Source: Colius striatus (taxonomy: Eukaryota; Chordata; Aves; Coliiformes; Coliidae). From it: 64,000 nucleotides of DNA. Numbering within the stretch: the first letter of the stretch is position 1; the number at the start of each line of letters is the position of its first letter. This document shows, piece by piece, positions 58,301 to 64,000 of the stretch. The position numbers and the translations under genes were made by a program. The stretch lies in NCBI RefSeq assembly GCF_028858725.1, contig NC_084765.1, forward strand, positions 11,425,501 to 11,489,500. Reading direction: 5' to 3'. Below the pieces are notes generated by a model, which was given only the letters and a program-made list of their open reading frames with translations, was not told the DNA's origin and did no database searches.

Positions 58301-61300
58301 TCAGGGAGAGTGAGACTTTAGGGTGTTCTTCCTCTGAGATTAGTGCTGGCCCATGGGCACCACAAGCAGACTGGTGGTGCAGGTCATTTCGTGGCTTTCC
58401 TCTGACTTCACTCTGCTCTTCTGTGTGTGTTCTTTCTTAAAGCAACCACATAACATCCTGCAGAAGCGCCTGATGGAAACAAATTTATCAAAATTACGAA
58501 GCAGCCGAGGCAGCTGGGCTCCAAAGAGTGACATCTCAGCCCAGACCAACAAGATGAATCAAACCAAACTGGGCAGCTTGGGGAAAATGGAGGACGAGGA
58601 GCTCATAGTGGTGAGCTGCCAGGTAACAATCCCTCCCCAAGGCTTCTAGTTTTTTTCCTTCCAAGTTTTATTTCTGACAGCCTCAAGTTGTGTTCTTGCT
58701 CCCCATGTTTCCTGGTTAGGGCTGTACTCCACTGGGGCTGTTACAGCTGTGACGATGCTCTCCTTCTGCAGCGCAGAGCTGCTGTGGCACAGACCCTCAT
58801 CTGGGTATCTCAGAGAAAGCTGGTCTGATGGAGTTCAGGGCAGAGGGAGTAGCCAGGCTGGAGCAGCATGCTGAAATGCTGAGGAGTAATTATCTATGAC
58901 GAGTCCCTCTGCTCACAACCTATTTGTTTTCCTCAAATGCCATCGTTCTTTCCCCAAGAGTAATTTCACATTTCTCCTCCTTACCCTCACACTGTTTGGT
59001 ATCTCACACTGTCCACAACACCCTCTCCTGCCTGGGGCTGCCCTTTCTGCTCTCGGCAAGGGCAAATACTGATGGAAAGGGCTCAGGACCCAATATCATG
59101 TTGTTTAGTAGCATCACCTTATTCAAAAGGCAGCTTAAGACCTAGCTCTTGGGTATATGGGGTGGATGAGGCTATACTTTGTGGGCACTGAGCATGCAGT
59201 GGAGCAGGGATGGGGTGGCACAGGGTGGCATTCAGAGGGGACCAATGTGTGCAGAGCAGAGACCTCAGGTGCCCTGCACTCATCTGGCACCCACACATCC
59301 TCTGCCATTTCTGCTTGTTCTTGCAGTGTGCAGGAAAGGAGCTGAAGGCCGTGGTGGATACCGGCTCGCAGCACAACCTCATGTCATCTGCCTGCCTGGA
59401 CAGGCTGGGGTAAATATCCAGCTGGGTTTCTGTTTTGTGGGAACTCATGGCACCTGGCAGCACAGGCAGTGCTCCTGAGGCTGGGGCTTCACTCATGCCA
59501 GCAGTGGCCGTTCTGTGAGTGCTTTGGGCCATGCCAGGCAAGACCCTGAGCCTCCTGTTACAACCAAATCCTGGTTTATTCTTAAATATCCTTGCAGGGA
59601 GCTGAAATAGAATGCCATTTGTAACAACCTCTTCACCTCTGAGCAAACCTCTTCAGAGGGCTGGATGTATTTGTGTTTTTTCAGCGCCTGCCTGTTTGTC
59701 ATTCAGTGCCTTATGAGACAGCTGAAGTGCCCCTAGCCTTCTGTGTCCTGAGGCAGGCGGGGCTGGGATAGGCCATATCCCCACAGCGGGTATAAAGTGG
59801 CTGCGTGGTCACGCCACTGATCTCTGAAGAGCAGGATCAGGCATCAACTCACAGGGTGGCAAGGAGATTTTGGCACTTGATTCCCATGAAGTCATTGCAT
59901 TTTATTGACAACTTGCAACAATTAGGCAAAAAATGATTGCAGTTGCTCGCTGAACACTAGTGCAGGCCCTGAACGAACAGTGCCTGTTTTCTGCCCAGAC
60001 AGTAATCACTTCTTTGCATGACAGTGTTTAGTGGCTGGAAGGTGGCTGCACTTACTATAAACTTGTTGCAGACTGTGGAGCTGCTCAGCCCAGCTCATGG
60101 ATGGTAACAGTGCATTTGGAGAAGTCTTATTTTTCAAGGTGCGGTATTGGTTGCTCAACACATCTGAGTCTGCTCTCTGTATTACTTGTGTGTGTCCTGT
60201 GTAGTTTTTTCAGCACCACTCTGCTTCAGCAGTCCCACCCTTCAAAGAGCACTTAAAAAACAAGTTAGAGTCACTTTCCACTGTCAGGTTATGGAGATTC
60301 CCTCCTGATTTAAGAGAGGTCACTTTCATAGCCATCGGCCAGCTAGCTGCAGCTAAAAGGCCTGTGTCTCTCTCCAGTGTTATCAGCAATGAGGGAGTTT
60401 TGGATCCTGGTTGGTGGGATCCTGTGGACATGGGGCTGAGCAACACTGGTCCAGCGTACAAAGCCTGTGTGTGTGTGACATAGAATCATTATGGTTGGAA
60501 AAGAGCTTTAAGATTGAGTCCAATCACTAAGCTCAAACTGCCCAGCCCATCGCTAAAGTAAACCACCAGAATTAGAAATTCTTTATGTAATACTGTATTT
60601 AAAACAGTGAAAACACTAATTAAAAAATCACAAGAACAAGGTTAATTTTCCCACAAAACTGGTGACAGAATGTGTTACTCAGGTGGAGTGAGGAAAACCA
60701 TCATTCACTGTTACATTAACTCTTTGTTCTCCAGAGAGGGGGCTCCAAAAGCAGCCAGGCAGCTTATGTTTTGTTACAATATTGAGAACATTTATTCACA
60801 TCTTCATATGTTCATAGGTTTGGTTTCTTCTGTCTAGTGGCATCGCTGGTAGTATGACAAACATGATTTAATGTACCCACATTAGTGCTGGCAAAAAATA
60901 TTCTGAGATATTCCATGTATTTTCATATATCTTTTTCAATTTTAAAAATTAGATATATATTCCACAATTCAGAATGGTTTCCTGGATTCTAAGACAGATT
61001 AACAAAAGAGTTAAGTCCAGGGCTTTGATGCCTGGCTCGCTCTGTCCTCGCTGTGGTAGGTCCATGTGACAACGGGCACCGCTCCAGGACATTTGACTTC
61101 AAATTAGTGCAAGCACGTGTGGCAATGATAAAACATGGGTTTTGTTGAAATCTAGGCCTGGACAGCAGCAGGGCAGAGGCATGTTGGGCAATTTTGCTGC
61201 TGTTCCTGCCAGGGCAGCAGGGCCCCACAGGATGGCTTTGCTGGGTGCTGCTGCCTGAGGTCAAGGCCCAGTGGCTTTGGGCACAGGCCCTGCTGCTGAC

Positions 61301-63184
61301 ATCTCTGGGTGCCTCAAAAGCACCATGTGTGTGCCCCAGCCAAAGACCTCAAGTATTCCCTTCAGTGGATAGAGAAGCCATTGGAGTTGACTACACTCAA
61401 ACAAGCCACTCTGACTTGTCTTGGGACAGAGTAAAGACAGCTCAGGGCCAAGGAGCTAAAAAACTACTTCTTGATATGTTCCTGCTGCTTTTTAAGTCCA
61501 GCCCCCAAGGGAAACAGCAGAAGGGATGGAGGAGATCTCTCTGCTACCCCTCCTGGTCCTTCTATCTGCACTAAATGGTGTGGGCAGTTCCTACCTCAGT
61601 CCCAGAGCCTCTAGTCCCCCCAGGACAGACGGGCAGACACACACATGCACATGCTGCTGCAATGCAGCTCAGCAGGAAGGTACCTCAAATACCCAAAAAT
61701 TGATACAGGTTTTATTGAAGGCAGAGATCATTGCTTTGATCTGCCTTTCCATTACATTCTTATTCAGTTTACAAGAGAAACTGAAGCTAAATAATTAATC
61801 AGTGTTGTCAGACTTGTTCATGGAGTGTAGATAAAAGAAACAACTGAATATCTCTGACCTCCTTTTTTCCTTTTCTCGGGCTGAACGTGATTCATCTGTT
61901 CACATTTCCCCTGAATAAACCCAGCAGCAGCATCTGCTAACAAGTGTGGGTCAGGCACATTGCCCTGGCTGTGAGGTGTGGGGGCACAGTGTTGGCAGCT
62001 CCGCTGGCGGGAGTGGAGTATCCCTTCCTTGTACCCACCTGCATTAGAAGCAATTTTAGATCAGCAGCTTCCCCAAGTCTCGAGGAAACATAGGAAGAAA
62101 TATTCCTCTGGTAAAAAGCAAAGTCCAATAAGAAGCTGTGCTTGGGGCAAGGGCTTATGCAGCCACGGGGCTGAATTTTGGGTCATGCTATGGTCTGACA
62201 TGGGTGTAGGCTGCTGGCTATATGCAGAGCATCACAGAAAGCCTGCCAAGGAAGCAGCTTTCCAGTAATGGGAATAGGTAAAAGGGGCAACTAAGACCAC
62301 TCAAGTGTAAGTGCCTTCCACATGCTGTTTACTCCTTGCTGGAGCAGACCATCCATGTCTGTTTCATGTCAGAAGTGTTTTCAATGTGCAGGTTAAAAGA
62401 GCATCTCAAAGCACTCCCTGGTGAAGAAGAGATGGTTTCCTTCCCATCCAAGGGGAAGGCAATTGGCCAGATTGAGTGCCTCGTCCTCACAGTGGGAGCA
62501 GTTCCTGTGGAGTGTGCAGCCTTCGTCGTGGGTGAGTGGGTCTGTGCTCATCTGGTGTGGGCTGGGTTCTGCTGCTTCTCACCTCAGGGGAAAAACGTCC
62601 AGGAACACATTAAAATGAAAATAGAAATACTGCTTTACTGCAGCAAAAGTCGCTGTTTGGCCCTTCAGATGGAGAGAGGGAGGATGCATTCAGCAGGGCT
62701 GTGCTGGCGACACCGGGCATGTGATCTGCCATGGTGATGGAGCCACCGCTGTGTCTCCCCGCAGGCACCTGCCTGCCCTCCTTTAGTTGTGTTCTCCTCC
62801 CAAGTAACTGAGGTCCTTCATCAACAGGGTTTTATTTAGCAGAGCAGCCATGAAGTCAGATGCTTTTTGACTGACAAAAAGCACGGGAGAATATTGTAAA
62901 TGTATCAATCTGAATGTTCCTATTTTTCAGAAGACAGTGAGAAACCGTTCTCCTTTGGGCTGAAGACACTGAAATCTCTGAAGGTAGGGGTTTTACAGCA
63001 CGGCTTTTACCTATGCTGGGAGAGTTGGGACCGCTGTGAATTGCGGTTTTCCCTCTTATCTAAAGGCATTTCTTCTCTACAGTGTGTCATAAACATGGAG
63101 AAGCACCATCTCGTTCTGGGGAAGACGGACAGGGAAGAAATCCCGTTTGTGGGCAGCGGCAGCGCTGAGGCAGGCGAGCAGTAA
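52132..63184 (+). CDS. NRIP3: NRIP3, nuclear receptor interacting protein 3 (6 exons, 243 aa)
   Basis: NRIP3 is an intracellular protein with a catalytically uncertain retropepsin/DDI1-like aspartic protease domain; its molecular role is poorly known. The exons are 52132-52305, 58443-58622, 59327-59409, 62392-62531, 62931-62983 and 63083-63184, all GT-AG, joining to 732 nt (243 residues; human is about 241). The N-terminus MFYSGILTE..., the REAASLRQQRRMKQAVQFIH block and the KTDREEIPFV C-terminus match mammalian NRIP3 as I remember it. The protease-like part runs from about residue 119 to 225. DTGS is at 129-132. FGLKTLKSLK (201-210) occupies the place of the second conserved GLD block and has Lys instead of Asp. 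No canonical LxxLL nuclear-receptor box is present. The start at 52132 is the first in-frame ATG, with A at -3. The nearest alternative, NRIP2, is less similar at the N-terminus. Confidence 0.95.
52306..58442 (+). other. NRIP3 intron 1 (no gene seen)
   Basis: This 6.1-kb intron contains an AAC-rich microsatellite at about 54653-54673. No recognised gene is seen; the frames on both strands lack domains. Confidence 0.75.
54653..54673. repeat. (AAC)n microsatellite
   Basis: This is a run of AAC trinucleotides with one extra A, in NRIP3 intron 1. Confidence 0.7.
58443..58622 (+). CDS. NRIP3: NRIP3 exon 2
   Basis: This 180-nt phase 0-0 exon after TTCTTAAAG encodes residues 59-118. It includes QPHNILQKRLMETNLSKLRS and ends MEDEELIVVSCQ. 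Its middle is polar, Lys/Ser-rich and probably disordered. The donor is GTAACA. Confidence 0.95.
58623..59326 (+). other. NRIP3 intron 2 (no gene seen)
   Basis: This is a 0.7-kb GC-richer intron with no other feature recognised. Confidence 0.8.
59327..59409 (+). CDS. NRIP3: NRIP3 exon 3 (aspartic-protease-like motif)
   Basis: This 83-nt exon (phase 0 in, phase 2 out) after TCTTGCAG encodes CAGKELKAVVDTGSQHNLMS and SACLDRLG. V-V-D-T-G-S is a textbook first active-site loop of retropepsin-type proteases. The Q-x-x-x-M-S-x-x-C spacing resembles DDI1/DDI2. The donor GTAAAT follows CTGGG. Confidence 0.95.
59410..62391 (+). other. NRIP3 intron 3 (CR1 tail; no gene seen)
   Basis: This 3.0-kb intron includes a minus-strand CR1 tail at about 60479-60569 and a short TG run just before it. 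No gene is seen. Confidence 0.78.
60479..60569 (-). mobile_element. CR1-type LINE tail fragment
   Basis: The + strand shows 'catagaatcattatggttgg' followed by 'aaaagagctttaagattgag' and 'tccaatcactaagctcaaac'. This is the reverse complement of a CR1 3' tail, so the element lies on the minus strand. Confidence 0.82.
62392..62531 (+). CDS. NRIP3: NRIP3 exon 4
   Basis: This 140-nt exon (phase 2 in, phase 1 out) follows AATGTGCAG and precedes GTGAGT. It encodes LKEHLKALPGEEEMVSFPSK and then GQIECLVLTVGAVPVECAAF. It forms the beta-rich middle of the protease-like domain. Confidence 0.94.
62532..62930 (+). other. NRIP3 intron 4 (no gene seen)
   Basis: This is a 0.4-kb intron with GT-AG ends and no other feature. 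Confidence 0.8.
62931..62983 (+). CDS. NRIP3: NRIP3 exon 5
   Basis: This 53-nt exon (phase 1 in, phase 0 out) after TTTTTCAG encodes EDSEKPFSFGLKTLKSLK. The FGLKTLKSLK segment matches the position of the [IL]LG[LM]D block of retropepsins, with the acidic residue replaced by Lys. Confidence 0.93.
63083..63184 (+). CDS. NRIP3: NRIP3 exon 6 (terminal coding)
   Basis: This exon after CTCTACAG encodes CVINMEKHHLVLGKTDREEI and PFVGSGSAEAGEQ before TAA at 63182-63184. The tail after PFV differs from the mammalian one as remembered and is Gly/Ser-rich. Confidence 0.95.
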   Translation, partial: CVINMEKHHLVLGKTDREEIPFVGSGSAEAGEQ

Positions 63185-63383
63185 GTTGGCTGGGGAGGGT
63201 TGCTGCCTGTGTGCTGCCCAGCCGGCCGGCTGTGCCCCTGCATGGCCACGCAGTAGCCGCCACGACAGCTCACCAGCACTGCCAGAAATGGGTTTCATCA
63301 GCTTATTGAATTTGGAAATAAAGTCCCTGGCTTTTTCAGCAGCCTTTTTCAGCTTTTGCTGCCTTTTTAAACTTTTTTTCCCC

Positions 63384-63389
63384 AATAAA
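63384..63389 (+). promoter_or_regulatory. AATAAA, candidate NRIP3 polyadenylation signal
   Basis: This canonical hexamer lies 200 nt after the stop and is followed by TGTGTAG. Confidence 0.4.
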
Positions 63390-63543
63390 CTCTGTGTAGC
63401 AAAAGGGGTATCTGAAAAGACATGAGCAGCCAAGTACCTTGGGAAATGTACTTTGTGGAGGTCATTAGGAAGACTCCTTGTGTGCTGCTTTGGGAGTGTT
63501 CCCAAACAAACCTTTTTCTGGAAAATATTTATGAAACAAGGTG

Positions 63544-63549
63544 AATAAA
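63544..63549 (+). promoter_or_regulatory. AATAAA, candidate NRIP3 polyadenylation signal
   Basis: This canonical hexamer lies 360 nt after the stop. It is an alternative to the one at 63384. Confidence 0.35.
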
Positions 63550-63974
63550 CCCACATAAATGTTTTGCGAAGTGCAGGAGAGAGAGATCCTGCATGGAGAT
63601 AACGATGTTGCCACTTCTTCCCGCATTGCCCCAGCTGCCCTGCCAGCTGCTCCTTATGTCCTGGATTTTTCCAGCCTTATGTCCCTGTAGGAAGAGAAAA
63701 CTGTGCTGTCCATTCAGGTACCACCTAAATGTGTGTAGGTTGTGATGGCTGGCTCTGCAGTCAAGCAGGCAGCAAGCAAGGCAATCCCCCTCCTTCCAGA
63801 CACTGCACAGGGCTCCTCCTGGCTGAGCACTGTGAAAGAGAGACATACCACCAGCTCCTGCCTCTGAGAGCAGGTACTGGGTGCCTGAGAGGGGAATTTG
63901 TACTTACATGCCTCTCTGGCTTAGCAGGCAGCTCTTGTGGTTGCTCAGCGATGCATGCTTCAGTCACAGCCATC

Positions 63975-63980
63975 AATAAA
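63975..63980 (+). promoter_or_regulatory. AATAAA, candidate distal NRIP3 polyadenylation signal
   Basis: This canonical hexamer is close to the window end. Its downstream context is outside the window. Confidence 0.3.
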
Positions 63981-64000
63981 CCTTTGCTCACTGCATAAGA

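Larger units (their letters stand above)
63185..64000 (+). other. NRIP3: NRIP3 3' UTR and downstream sequence
   Basis: No coding exon is seen after the NRIP3 stop. AATAAA hexamers occur at 63317, 63384, 63544 and 63975. Which is used cannot be told from the sequence, and the 3' UTR may run past the window. Confidence 0.55.

Noticed and set aside
59119..59646. 175-codon minus-strand frame across NRIP3 exon 3
   Set aside because: It is antisense to a real exon with a conserved protein. GC-rich coding sequence often leaves the opposite strand open.

Overview
The window is vertebrate nuclear DNA, almost certainly from a bird. Short coding exons with GT-AG introns sit in a large non-coding background. 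Several fragments look like avian CR1 LINEs, with typical 3' ends (a 'cccttccaac' block followed by 'attctgtgattctatg'-type tails). No prokaryotic, viral or organellar gene organisation is seen. I read two protein-coding genes, both on the + strand and in tandem.

Positions 1-37.9 kb hold the 3' part of SCUBE2 (signal peptide, CUB and EGF-like domain protein 2). The 5' exons, with the signal peptide and the first two EGF-like domains, lie upstream of the window. Nineteen coding exons join in one frame for about 843 residues. In order they encode EGF-like domains 3 to 9, with a basic linker inserted after domain 5; a spacer region; two cysteine-rich GCC2/GCC3-type repeats; a CUB domain over two exons; and a conserved C-terminal tail ending in a TAG at 34498-34500. 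A 3' UTR of about 3.4 kb probably follows, to an AATAAA at 37866. From memory, the mammalian protein has a third GCC2/GCC3 repeat between the spacer and the first repeat found here. I could not find an exon for it in the 8-kb intron 19555-27610.

Positions 37.9-51.6 kb are intergenic. The only element I can name there is a CR1 copy of about 600 bp near 40.9-41.5 kb.

Positions 51.6-64.0 kb hold NRIP3 (nuclear receptor interacting protein 3), apparently complete. A CpG-rich promoter and 5' UTR lead to an ATG at 52132. Six coding exons give 243 residues, ending in TAA at 63182-63184, with several AATAAA signals after it. Its second half resembles the DDI1/retropepsin-type aspartic protease fold. 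Here it carries a DTGS active-site-like motif where the mammalian protein, as I recall, has DTGC.

The two genes do not form an operon or pathway. SCUBE2 is a secreted glycoprotein that helps release lipid-modified Sonic hedgehog. NRIP3 is intracellular and poorly characterised. From memory, their tandem order matches the human 11p15.4 neighbourhood, which supports both identifications. The many other open frames in the window look like chance ORFs in introns or intergenic DNA.
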